Source: Candidatus Pelagibacter sp. (lineage in GTDB: Bacteria; Pseudomonadota; Alphaproteobacteria; Pelagibacterales; Pelagibacteraceae). Taken from it: a stretch of 64,000 nucleotides of DNA. Below are positions 18,482 to 26,216 of the stretch, one piece after another. The stretch's first letter is position 1. The number at the start of each line of letters is the position of its first letter. A program made the translations under genes and the position numbers. A model generated the notes under the pieces. That model worked only from the letters and a program-made list of their open reading frames with translations, was not told the DNA's origin and searched no databases. Location: positions 1 through 64,000 of the forward strand of contig JAOHNF010000003.1 of assembly GCA_028103285.1 (NCBI GenBank). The letters are read 5' to 3'.

Positions 18482-18506
18482 TCAAAACGAATCACGTTCG
18501 TTTTGA
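18482..18506 (-). terminator. Intrinsic-terminator-like hairpin upstream of small membrane protein B
   Basis: Perfect 10-bp inverted repeat TCAAAACGAA/TTCGTTTTGA with a 5-base loop, followed on the minus strand by TTTTTTATT. It lies 29 bases upstream of the ATG at 18453. It could end transcription arriving from the former tRNA-Ser locus or attenuate the small-protein gene. Confidence 0.5.
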
Positions 18507-18560
18507 ATTAAGTACTTCTATCATTCAGGGAGTCAGTAAACATTAAAAAAGGCAAATGTA

Positions 18561-18617
18561 GACTCATAATGACTACCTTTATCAACATTTAGTAGTTTTT
18601 AGTGTGCATTATGAGTC
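18561..18617 (-). other. Long imperfect inverted repeat next to the island's left end
   Basis: Outer arms GACTCATAATG (18561-18571) and CATTATGAGTC (18607-18617) are perfect over 11 bp. An inner ACTAC/GTAGT pair continues the stem after a 10-base one-sided bulge. On the minus strand it begins a few bases after the tRNA fragment's 3' end, and TTTTTT follows 10 bases after the outer arm. It may be a 3'-end structure of the original tRNA-Ser transcript or a small structured RNA. Confidence 0.45.
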
Positions 18618-18621
18618 CTTC

Positions 18622-18694
18622 AAATGGCGGAGAGAAAGGGATTCGAACCCTTGATACGATTGCTCGTATACACGCTTTCCAAGCGTGCGCCTTC
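18622..18694. repeat. Direct repeat, distal attachment site (tRNA-Ser fragment)
   Basis: Identical over 73 bases to 26124-26196. It contains the anticodon stem-loop, variable arm, T arm and 3' acceptor strand with CCA of tRNA-Ser, but the 5' half is replaced by unrelated sequence from 18695, so it cannot make a functional tRNA. Confidence 0.95.
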
Positions 18695-18888
18695 TCATAC
18701 CTCTTGATAATCTCTACATAAACTATCGAGAAATTTACTGTTTTTATTTTATTTTTTTATAAATGAAATAGCAAATTCTTAATGATAACGACATATCGAC
18801 GACAGAAGGTATGTATGTGCCATGGGGGGTGTATGGATATTTATCTGTTTCTCGTATAATTTATTAAAAAAATGAATGTAAACCAGTC
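18695..18888. other. Left-end non-coding region of the island
   Basis: 194 bases without a gene. It holds one copy of the CGACGACAG motif (18797-18805), a TATAAT box (18855-18860) suited to the 531-aa gene, and a six-codon mini-ORF (ATG at 18872) whose stop overlaps that gene's start. With the hairpins and tRNA fragment at 18482-18694, this accounts for the whole gene-free stretch from 18454 to 18888. Confidence 0.5.
18797..18805 (+). repeat. CGACGACAG motif, island left end
   Basis: One copy, within the longer shared word TATCGACGACAG (18794-18805). The same word occurs at 26050-26061, near the other end. Candidate integrase or excisionase arm site. Confidence 0.4.
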
Positions 18889-20484
18889 ATGAATATTTTC
18901 ACTTTACTCAAAGTTTTTTCACAAAAAAAGAAAGCTAGAAAAAACAGAAGCTGGACTAAGTATTTTCCTTCTGTAAGTAAACTTTTCTCACTGAAGGGTG
19001 TTCAAGAATCTGTAATGGATGAATTAAATCCATTATTAAATATTATATTCCCGAAAACTGATGACAACGTTTATAGGACAATAACACTAGTTGCGATTAT
19101 CAATGCTAGTTTTGCTGCGCTTCCAGGTAAAATGGGCATTGGTGTTGTTATATCTATAGCTCTTGAAATAGCTATGGCTGTATCAATTGCAAATCATGTT
19201 GGACTTCACGAGGTAAGAAAAGAAAATGTTTACAAATATTTTGGAACATTAGCTACCGTAGGATTTTCTATTTTGGTTTTATTTAAAGAAGCTATCAGCG
19301 GAGCTTTTTCTTTATTCTCATCTTTTACAGGGCCATTAAACCCATTAATTCCAGCTGAAATATTTGTCACTAATCTTTATGGAATAATGTTCTTGGTAGG
19401 TTTTAAAGAAATGAAAAAAAATGGAAGTTTCAAAATTCCACTAGACACAACCAAAGAAATATACAGAACTACTAAAGAATTAACTGCACACCAATGGAAA
19501 TTTATCAAAGAGAAGCCTGTAGAAATATTAAAAAAATGTGGAAGAAAAGTTTATGCATTTGTTACTGGAGATGTATCTGTAAAAAATTTAAATCAAAGTC
19601 AAATTCGAGGTGATGTATTTCCAATTTTAGCCACTGCTCATTTAATGGATAACAACTTTGACGCTTTACAAGGACCAATGGGTCAAATGTTTATTAAAGC
19701 TGTTAGATTATCATTTCCAGAACAATTGGGTCCTAATGCAAGTTTAAATGATATGGCCAATCATTTAAAAAGTTATAACTCAGAGCAACTGCATGGATTA
19801 ATTAATAAAAATATCAAAGGAAAATTTTTTGAAGTAATTATGGATACACGAGAAAATGCTGATGGTGATGATTGGGTAGCCTCCCCTCACCCTAACATTA
19901 GTCATCCAGGTTCAGACTCTACACATGAAAATTTAGAAAAGGGAATTTCAATTCAAGTTCAATATAAATCGACTTTTAATGCACCATATGTCGAAACAGA
20001 GATGGCTAAAAATCCTGATAAAATTTTTATTGTCACAGATGAAGTTGCAAATAAGATTAATGACCCAAGAATAATTCCTGCAGGAATAACAAATGAGGAA
20101 GTTACAAATTTAGCGGAAAAGAATGCAAAGTTATTAATGAAGGGAGAGATTGAAACTAGTGAACTTGCATTAGGAGCAGCCTACGGTGGAGTTGCGTCTG
20201 GTACATTCAATGTCTTTCCTTATCTAAGAGCTTATAAAAAAAATAAAATTACTAAAGAAGAACTAGAAAAAGTTTTAGAAACTCTTCTTCCTCAAGCAGG
20301 TGAAAAGACTATTCAATATATTGTTAAATATAGTCTAGGTGGAATGTTATATTTATGGTGGAGACCAGCTAATTTAATTCTGTCTTATCTTTATGATGAT
20401 GAGGTTGAAGAAGAGAAAAGTCCCAAAAAATCCTATACTAGACGGGAATTTTTGACTTTAGCATTTGTGCCCATTTTAAAATAG
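18889..20484 (+). CDS. Membrane protein of unknown function, restriction-island cargo
   Basis: A 531-aa protein I cannot assign to a family. A basic N-terminus (KKKARKNR) is followed by hydrophobic stretches near 63-78, 83-103, 118-133 and 158-171, so the first third is probably membrane-embedded. The cytoplasmic part includes HPGSD (339-343) followed by IQVQYK (355-360), loosely like the D...(E/Q)xK core of PD-(D/E)XK nucleases, then KIFIVTDEVANKI. The C-terminal end is DDEVEEEKSPKKSYTRREFL. It is the first gene of a run continuing through hsdM-S-R, so a defence or accessory role is inferred from location only. No ribosome-binding site is obvious. Confidence 0.65.
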   Translation: MNIFTLLKVFSQKKKARKNRSWTKYFPSVSKLFSLKGVQESVMDELNPLLNIIFPKTDDNVYRTITLVAIINASFAALPGKMGIGVVISIALEIAMAVSIANHVGLHEVRKENVYKYFGTLATVGFSILVLFKEAISGAFSLFSSFTGPLNPLIPAEIFVTNLYGIMFLVGFKEMKKNGSFKIPLDTTKEIYRTTKELTAHQWKFIKEKPVEILKKCGRKVYAFVTGDVSVKNLNQSQIRGDVFPILATAHLMDNNFDALQGPMGQMFIKAVRLSFPEQLGPNASLNDMANHLKSYNSEQLHGLINKNIKGKFFEVIMDTRENADGDDWVASPHPNISHPGSDSTHENLEKGISIQVQYKSTFNAPYVETEMAKNPDKIFIVTDEVANKINDPRIIPAGITNEEVTNLAEKNAKLLMKGEIETSELALGAAYGGVASGTFNVFPYLRAYKKNKITKEELEKVLETLLPQAGEKTIQYIVKYSLGGMLYLWWRPANLILSYLYDDEVEEEKSPKKSYTRREFLTLAFVPILK

Positions 20485-20498
20485 AATAAATCTATTTT

Positions 20499-20810
20499 AT
20501 GGCTATTAGTGAATTAAAAAAGTATGTAACTTCAAACAGACGAATATGCCCTGTTCCTTTAATGTGGAATAAATTTGTAGATATTTTACATATTGGAAAT
20601 GAAATGCCACCACATCTAATCCCTTTAATTCTTAATGGGTGGACAGCTTCTGATTTAGAAAAACGTAAGAGATTATTAACTCAAATTGAATATGCCTCTA
20701 AAGATATTGCTATGTTTGAAGAATTAAATAAATTTATTTTAAATTTAAAAGAAGATGAATGGCACTATGGTAAAGAGCCTCCAAGTGATTATGAAACACC
20801 ATTAATATAA
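20499..20810 (+). CDS. Hypothetical protein preceding hsdM
   Basis: A 103-aa soluble protein between the membrane-protein gene (14 bases) and hsdM (3 bases). It is Trp/Pro-rich in its middle (VPLMWNKFVDIL, PPHLIPLILNGW), then has a charged helical part with SDLEKRKRLLTQIEYA, ending EDEWHYG. Small proteins of this general look occur next to type I restriction genes in other bacteria as I recall, but no function can be read from the sequence. The tight spacing implies expression with the hsd genes. Confidence 0.65.
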   Translation: MAISELKKYVTSNRRICPVPLMWNKFVDILHIGNEMPPHLIPLILNGWTASDLEKRKRLLTQIEYASKDIAMFEELNKFILNLKEDEWHYGKEPPSDYETPLI

Positions 20811-20813
20811 GTT

Positions 20814-22262
20814 ATGTTTGAACAGACCTTTAAAAATATAGATGACATTCTTTGGAAAGATGCTGGTTGTAGCACTGAATTAGACTATGCCGAGCAATCA
20901 TCTTGGATACTATTCCTTAAATGGTTGGATGATTATGAAAAAGACAAAGAAACAAAAGCAAAATTAGAAAATAAAAAATTTAAACCTACCTTAGATAAAG
21001 AATTTCAGTGGTCTACTTGGGCTATTGTTAAAGACAAAGAAGATAAAGTAGATTTTAATAAATCTCTTACAGGCCCTGATTTAAAGAAGTTTGTTAATGA
21101 CAAACTATTTACTTACCTCTCTTCATTTAGAAACAAAGCTGAAAGTTTCGATACTCTTGAATATAAGATTGGTGAAATATTCTCTGAACTTCAAAACAAG
21201 CTACAAGATGGTTACACCTTAAGAGATGTTATCAATGAAGTAGATAACCTTCAGTTCAGAAGCAATGAACAAAAGCATGAGCTAAGTGCTTTATATGAAG
21301 AGAAGATTAAGAACATGGGTAATGCTGGTCGTAACGGTGGTGAATACTACACACCAAGACCTCTTATTAAATCTATCATTAAAGTCATAGACCCTAAGGT
21401 TGGAGAGACTGTTTATGATGGTGCAGTTGGTAGTGCTGGATTTCTAGTTGAAGCATTTGAACATATGAGTCAATCCAAGTCTTTAACAACAACTGAACTT
21501 AAGAACCTTCAAAACAAAACATTCTATGGAGCTGAGAAGAAAACTTTAGCTTACATCATAGGTATTATGAATTTGATATTACATGGAATTGAAAGTCCTA
21601 ATATCATTCATCAAAATACATTGGAGACTAATATCCAAGAGATACAAAACAAAGATAGAGTTGATGTAATACTTGCTAACCCTCCTTTTGGTGGAAAAGA
21701 AAAAGCTAACATACAAGAAAACTTTCCAATTAAGACAGGGGAAACTGCCTACCTATTCCTTCAACACTTTATAAAGAAACTTAAAGTAGGTGGCAGATGT
21801 GGTGTTGTTATTAAAAATACTTTTTTAACAAATGACGATGCAACTGAATTAAGAAAGCAGCTAGTAACTGAGTGTAATCTTCATACTATTCTTTACTTAC
21901 CGAAGGGAACTTTTTTAGGAGCTGGAGTGCAAACAGTTGTTTTATTTTTTGAAAAAGGAAAGCCAACAAACAAAATTTGGTACTATGAACTTAATGTTGG
22001 AAGAAATATGGGCAAAACAAATTCTTTAAACGAAAGTGATTTAGAAGATTTTATAGAATTGTCAAAAACTCAAAAAATTAGCCACAATAGTTGGTCTGTA
22101 AACATAAAAAAAATTAATACTGAAACATGGGAACTTGGTATTAAAAACCCAAATATAATTGAAGAGATTGACGAACGAAAAACAACAGAAATTTTAGCCG
22201 ATATAGAAGAAATTGATAAGAGTACTGCAGCAATATTGAAAAAAATTAAAGACCTCTTGTAA
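20814..22262 (+). CDS. hsdM: Type I restriction-modification methyltransferase (M) subunit
   Basis: A 482-aa N6-adenine DNA methyltransferase. It has an N-terminal HsdM helical domain (about 1-150), then GGEYYTPRPLI (175-185), AdoMet motif I around VYDGAVGSAGF (200-210) and the catalytic NPPF at 289-292. With two M and one S subunits it methylates the recognition site; with R it forms the restriction complex. Its stop shares one base with the hsdS start (TAATG). Apparently intact and full length. Confidence 0.95.
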   Translation: MFEQTFKNIDDILWKDAGCSTELDYAEQSSWILFLKWLDDYEKDKETKAKLENKKFKPTLDKEFQWSTWAIVKDKEDKVDFNKSLTGPDLKKFVNDKLFTYLSSFRNKAESFDTLEYKIGEIFSELQNKLQDGYTLRDVINEVDNLQFRSNEQKHELSALYEEKIKNMGNAGRNGGEYYTPRPLIKSIIKVIDPKVGETVYDGAVGSAGFLVEAFEHMSQSKSLTTTELKNLQNKTFYGAEKKTLAYIIGIMNLILHGIESPNIIHQNTLETNIQEIQNKDRVDVILANPPFGGKEKANIQENFPIKTGETAYLFLQHFIKKLKVGGRCGVVIKNTFLTNDDATELRKQLVTECNLHTILYLPKGTFLGAGVQTVVLFFEKGKPTNKIWYYELNVGRNMGKTNSLNESDLEDFIELSKTQKISHNSWSVNIKKINTETWELGIKNPNIIEEIDERKTTEILADIEEIDKSTAAILKKIKDLL

Positions 22263-23470
22263 TGTGGAACACTGTTAAATTAAAAGAAATAGTTAATCTT
22301 GATATTGGTAAAACACCCGCTCGTGATAACCCAAAATATTGGGATAAAAACAAAAAGAGTTCAAATATTTGGGTTTCCATTAGAGATATGAGTGCCATTA
22401 GCGGTCTATATATTGGTGATAGCAGAGAATATATTAGCAATGAAGGAGCTAAATTATTTAAAGAAGTGCCTAAAAATACTTTAATAATGAGCTTTAAACT
22501 TTCAATTGGTAAACTTGCTATTACAAAAGTAAATTTGCGAACTAACGAAGCAATAGCTGCTTTCGAAATTAAAGATGAAACTATACTCTGCAAAGAATAT
22601 CTCTATTATTATTTATCTTCAATGAACTGGGATAAAATAGTTGGTCAGGATATTAAAGTTAAGGGCAAGACACTTAATAAAGCTAAGTTAAAAGAAATTT
22701 TAATATTACTACCACCATTAACAGAGCAGCAACGCATTGTAGCTGAACTTGACATGGCATTTTTTGAAATTGATAAACTTATAAAATTTGAGGAAATTAA
22801 AATTAAAAAAAATGAAACACTAATTCAAAATTATGTAAATAATATTTTTAAAACCAATAAAAATCCACTCAAGCTAAGTGCTTATACCGAGATAAATCCA
22901 GCCAAAAAAGAAGTAAATAATTTAGATGATTCTACTGAAGTATCATTTATGCCAATGAAAGATTTGGGCATTAATAATAAATTGGCAATTCCCAATCAGA
23001 AAAGAAAACTAAAAGATGTTAGGGGAAATTATACTTATTTTTCTGAGGGAGATATTTTACTTGCAAAAATAACTCCTTGTTTTGAAAATGGAAAAATAGG
23101 TATCGCATCTAATTTACTTAATGGAATTGGTTTTGGCTCAAGTGAATATATTGTTTTTCGACCTAATAAAAAATTAAAAAATGTATGGCTTTATTATTTT
23201 TTAAATAGAAAAACTTTTAGAATAGATGGTGCTCAGAACATGTCTGGTGCTGTTGGTCATAAAAGAGTTAATAAAGATTTTATTGAAAACACTTTAATTC
23301 CAATTCCACCAATAGAAGAACAAGAAAAAATTCTTTCTACATTAGAAAGTTTATTCAATTATTCTAAGACTATTAATCAGATTACTATAAAAAAAATAAA
23401 AGAAATAAATTTTTTAAAAAAATCGATTTTAAATAAATTATTAAATCATAAATTAGTGGATGCTGCATAA
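22262..23470 (+). CDS. hsdS: Type I restriction-modification specificity (S) subunit
   Basis: A 402-aa protein with two target-recognition domains (about 1-150 and 200-345), each followed by a conserved helical region opening with a related motif: PPLTEQQRIVAEL near 151 and PPIEEQEKILSTL near 349. This two-fold layout reads the two halves of a bipartite DNA site. The exact target cannot be inferred. It overlaps hsdM by one base and hsdR by one base, so all three subunits are coupled. Confidence 0.94.
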   Translation: MWNTVKLKEIVNLDIGKTPARDNPKYWDKNKKSSNIWVSIRDMSAISGLYIGDSREYISNEGAKLFKEVPKNTLIMSFKLSIGKLAITKVNLRTNEAIAAFEIKDETILCKEYLYYYLSSMNWDKIVGQDIKVKGKTLNKAKLKEILILLPPLTEQQRIVAELDMAFFEIDKLIKFEEIKIKKNETLIQNYVNNIFKTNKNPLKLSAYTEINPAKKEVNNLDDSTEVSFMPMKDLGINNKLAIPNQKRKLKDVRGNYTYFSEGDILLAKITPCFENGKIGIASNLLNGIGFGSSEYIVFRPNKKLKNVWLYYFLNRKTFRIDGAQNMSGAVGHKRVNKDFIENTLIPIPPIEEQEKILSTLESLFNYSKTINQITIKKIKEINFLKKSILNKLLNHKLVDAA

Positions 23471-25800
23471 TGAATGAAGCAGAAACAAGAGCAGAATTAA
23501 TCGACCCTAAAATAAAAGAAGCTGGATGGAGTGATGTTGAGGGTAGTTTTGTTAGAAGAGAGTTTAAAATTACTAATGGTGAAATAAAACCAGGTAATAT
23601 TAGAGCTGGTGTTATTAGTGCTGATTATGTTCTTATTTATAAGAATAGAAAGCTAGCAGTTATTGAAGCTAAAAGAGATGAACTTCCTGTGAGTGATGGT
23701 GTTAGCCAAGCAAAAGACTACGCTCAGAAATTAAAGATACACACTACCTACTCAACTAATGGGCATAAGATTTATGAAATCAACTATTCTAAAAATGACA
23801 AAGGTGAAATGTTTATTACTTCAGAAGGTGAAGTAGATAAATTTCCATCACCAGAAGAGCTATGGATTAAAACTTTTAAAGATAAAAATGAATGGTCCAG
23901 TAAGTTTGATGCAATTAACTTCGCACCATTTAAGAGAAATATAGAACCAAGATATTATCAAGAAATAGCAATTAACAACGCTTTAGATGCTATTGCTGAT
24001 AAACAACAAAGAATACTTCTAACTCTTGCAACAGGTACAGGTAAAACTGTAATTGCCTTTCATATTGCATGGAAATTATTTCAATCTAGATGGAACAAGC
24101 AAAGAGATGGCGGTAGAGCTCCGCGAATACTATTCTTAGCTGATAGAAATATACTAGCTAACCAAGCTTTTAATTCATTTAGTGCCTTTGATGAGAATGC
24201 TTTAGTTAGAATTACCCCTAAAGATGTTAAAGACAAAGGTCATGTCCCAACAAATGGTTCTGTATTCTTTACTATATTTCAAAGCTTTATGTCTGGACCA
24301 GAAAACAAACCTTACTTTGGCCAATACCCTGCTGACTTTTTTGATTTAATTATTATAGATGAGTGTCATAGAGGTGGTGCTAAAGATGAAAGTAGATGGA
24401 GAGGAATAATGGATTATTTTTCAACAGCAGTGCAAATTGGTTTAACAGCTACACCTAAAAGAAAGTTTAATGCTGATACTTATGATTACTTTGGTGAGCC
24501 AGTTTATACCTACTCTTTAAAAGAAGGAATTAAAGATGGTTTCTTAACACCTTTTAAAGTTAAGAGAATTCAAACAACTATGGATGAGTATGTCTACACA
24601 GGTGATGATGATATTCTAGCTGGTGAAGATGAGCTTGTTAAAGGAGAAGTTTTCGAAGAGAAAGATTTTAATAAGAAAATTACTATTGAAGGAAGAGAAA
24701 GAAAAAGAGTTCAGTTAATGCTTGATAGTATTAATACTAAAGAAAAAACATTAGTATTTTGTGCAAGTATAGCTCATGCTGGGATGGTTAGAGATTTAAT
24801 CAATCAGTTAACTGCCAATCCTCCTGCTGATTACTGTGTAAGAGTTACGGCAAAGGATGCAAAAACTGGTGATACTCACTTAAGACAGTTTCAAGACAAT
24901 GAAAAAACACTACCCACAATATTAACAACCAGCCAAAAGCTAAGCACAGGTGTTGATGCATTAAATATTAGAAATATAGTTTTGATGAGACCAGTAAATA
25001 ACATGATTGAATTTAAACAAATCATTGGAAGAGGAACAAGACTGTTTGAAGATAAATTTTATTTTACAGTGGTAGATTTTGTTGGTGCTTCAAGAAATTT
25101 TGCTGACCCTGAGTGGGATGGTGAGCCGATACCTGAAGAACCGCCAGAACCAAAAGCAGAGAAACCTTTTGAACCTGGTGAAGAAGTTGTTGGAGAAGAA
25201 CCTCTAGAACCCAAACCACCAAGAGAGAAAATAATTATTAAACTAGCTGAAGGTAAAGAGTTGATGATTAAATCAATGTCCACTTACCTATTCTATTTTC
25301 AAGGTCAGCCTGTAACAGCAGAAGAATTCATTAAAAAGTTATTCAATACTATTGTGTTGCCTACAATCTTTAAAAATGAAGATGAGTTAAGAAAAATGTG
25401 GTCATCACCAATTACAAGAAATGAACTAATTAAAAAGCTCGAAGACAATGGTTTTAGCAAGCCTGATTTAAAACAAATCCAGACACTAATTGAAGCTGAA
25501 GATAGTGACATATTTGATGTACTAGAACACATTGCATATAGTAAAAAACCTATACCAAGAACAGTAAGGGTGACTAATGCAGAAAATAAAATTCACAAAA
25601 ACCTAAATGACAAACAAAAAGAATTTATTGATTTTGTGTTGAGTAAGTATGTTGAGGGTGGTGTTGATGAATTAGACATCAATCGATTAAGTGATTTAAT
25701 TGAGCTTAAGTACAGAACTATCCATGATGGTCAAAAAGCTTTGGGTGATGCAGATAGTATTAAAAATACATTTATAGAATTTCAAAAACATTTGTATTAA
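23470..25800 (+). CDS. hsdR: Type I restriction enzyme R subunit
   Basis: A 776-aa protein with an N-terminal nuclease domain (D52, then E66-A-K68 in VIEAKRD), a superfamily 2 helicase motor (ATGTGKT 187-193, DECH 297-300, TATPKR, and GRGTRLF for motif VI), an unusual Pro/Glu-rich linker (about 548-590) and a C-terminal helical domain like EcoEI-type R subunits. It translocates and cleaves unmethylated DNA with ATP. No frameshift is seen, so the R-M system looks functional. It ends 3 bases from the integrase stub, which runs opposite. Confidence 0.94.
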   Translation: MNEAETRAELIDPKIKEAGWSDVEGSFVRREFKITNGEIKPGNIRAGVISADYVLIYKNRKLAVIEAKRDELPVSDGVSQAKDYAQKLKIHTTYSTNGHKIYEINYSKNDKGEMFITSEGEVDKFPSPEELWIKTFKDKNEWSSKFDAINFAPFKRNIEPRYYQEIAINNALDAIADKQQRILLTLATGTGKTVIAFHIAWKLFQSRWNKQRDGGRAPRILFLADRNILANQAFNSFSAFDENALVRITPKDVKDKGHVPTNGSVFFTIFQSFMSGPENKPYFGQYPADFFDLIIIDECHRGGAKDESRWRGIMDYFSTAVQIGLTATPKRKFNADTYDYFGEPVYTYSLKEGIKDGFLTPFKVKRIQTTMDEYVYTGDDDILAGEDELVKGEVFEEKDFNKKITIEGRERKRVQLMLDSINTKEKTLVFCASIAHAGMVRDLINQLTANPPADYCVRVTAKDAKTGDTHLRQFQDNEKTLPTILTTSQKLSTGVDALNIRNIVLMRPVNNMIEFKQIIGRGTRLFEDKFYFTVVDFVGASRNFADPEWDGEPIPEEPPEPKAEKPFEPGEEVVGEEPLEPKPPREKIIIKLAEGKELMIKSMSTYLFYFQGQPVTAEEFIKKLFNTIVLPTIFKNEDELRKMWSSPITRNELIKKLEDNGFSKPDLKQIQTLIEAEDSDIFDVLEHIAYSKKPIPRTVRVTNAENKIHKNLNDKQKEFIDFVLSKYVEGGVDELDINRLSDLIELKYRTIHDGQKALGDADSIKNTFIEFQKHLY

Positions 25801-25803
25801 TTA

Positions 25804-26031
25804 TTAAAATTCTATCTTTGACCCAAACAAATTATTTAATTCTTTGATTAAATCCTTAAGTTTGATGTTAGATAATGAAGTAGTGTCTTCAAATATATTG
25901 TTATCTAATTGAGCCTTTGTGGAGTAAGCCCATCTCTCTGCTTGGTGTTTCTTGATAAATGTCTTAGCTATCCTAGTTCCTTTGTAATGTATTAAACATT
26001 GCCATTTATTGTTTCTTTTTCTCAGGTACAT
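25804..26031 (-). pseudogene. Tyrosine integrase, N-terminal stub
   Basis: A 75-aa frame starting at an ATG with a very good GGAGG ribosome-binding site (complement of 26036-26040). MYLRKRNNKWQ..IHYKG and KTFIKKHQAERWA fit the N-terminal arm-binding domain of phage-type tyrosine integrases, and it is next to, and directed away from, the tRNA as such integrases are. The core-binding and catalytic domains (Arg, His, Arg, Tyr) are absent: a stop comes at 25804 and hsdR begins its 3' end immediately. Family members are usually 350-420 aa, so this is a remnant, though it could also act as a small DNA-binding (excisionase-like) protein. Confidence 0.7.
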
Positions 26032-26052
26032 ATTTCCTCCATTTAAGGCTAT

Positions 26053-26072
26053 CGACGACAGGGCGACGACAG
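26053..26072 (+). repeat. Tandem CGACGACAG motifs, island right end
   Basis: Two copies (26053-26061 and 26064-26072), 11 bases apart start to start, between the integrase stub's ribosome-binding site and the tRNA. About one helical turn of spacing is suggestive of cooperative protein binding. Confidence 0.45.
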
Positions 26073-26123
26073 CGATTATTTTCTTTGGAAATTTCTCTTG
26101 AGATATGTAGAGATTCTATCGAA

Positions 26124-26196
26124 AAATGGCGGAGAGAAAGGGATTCGAACCCTTGATACGATTGCTCGTATACACGCTTTCCAAGCGTGCGCCTTC
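26124..26196. repeat. Direct repeat, tRNA-proximal attachment site
   Basis: Second copy of the 73-base repeat, lying within the intact tRNA-Ser gene plus three flanking bases. It preserves the tRNA after integration. Confidence 0.95.
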
Positions 26197-26216
26197 AACC
26201 GCTCGGCCACCTCTCC
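26127..26216 (-). tRNA. tRNA-Ser(GGA)
   Basis: A 90-nt tRNA with a long variable arm typical of serine tRNAs. Acceptor GGAGAGG pairs with TCTCTCC; anticodon stem CACGC/GCGTG encloses the loop TTGGAAA, giving anticodon GGA for UCC/UCU. CCA is encoded. The T arm reads GGGTTCGAATCCC. Its first base overlaps the stop codon of the upstream glycosyltransferase gene. It is the integration site of the island. Confidence 0.97.

Larger units (their letters stand above)
18622..26196. mobile_element. Genomic island at tRNA-Ser(GGA) carrying type I restriction-modification
   Basis: The segment is bounded by 73-bp perfect direct repeats (18622-18694 and 26124-26196) that duplicate the anticodon arm to 3' end of tRNA-Ser. 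The right copy is part of the intact tRNA; the left copy is a 3' fragment. Between them lie a 531-aa membrane protein, a 103-aa unknown, hsdM, hsdS, hsdR and an integrase N-terminal stub transcribed away from the tRNA. This is the classic footprint of tyrosine-integrase insertion into a tRNA 3' end. With the integrase truncated, the island is probably fixed in place. Length is about 7.5 kb. Confidence 0.9.

Noticed and set aside
22246..22593. 115-aa minus-strand frame inside hsdS
   Set aside because: Antisense to the first target-recognition domain; a by-product of coding bias.
18622..26196. Prophage
   Set aside because: There are no capsid, terminase, portal or tail genes; content is restriction-modification plus unknowns.
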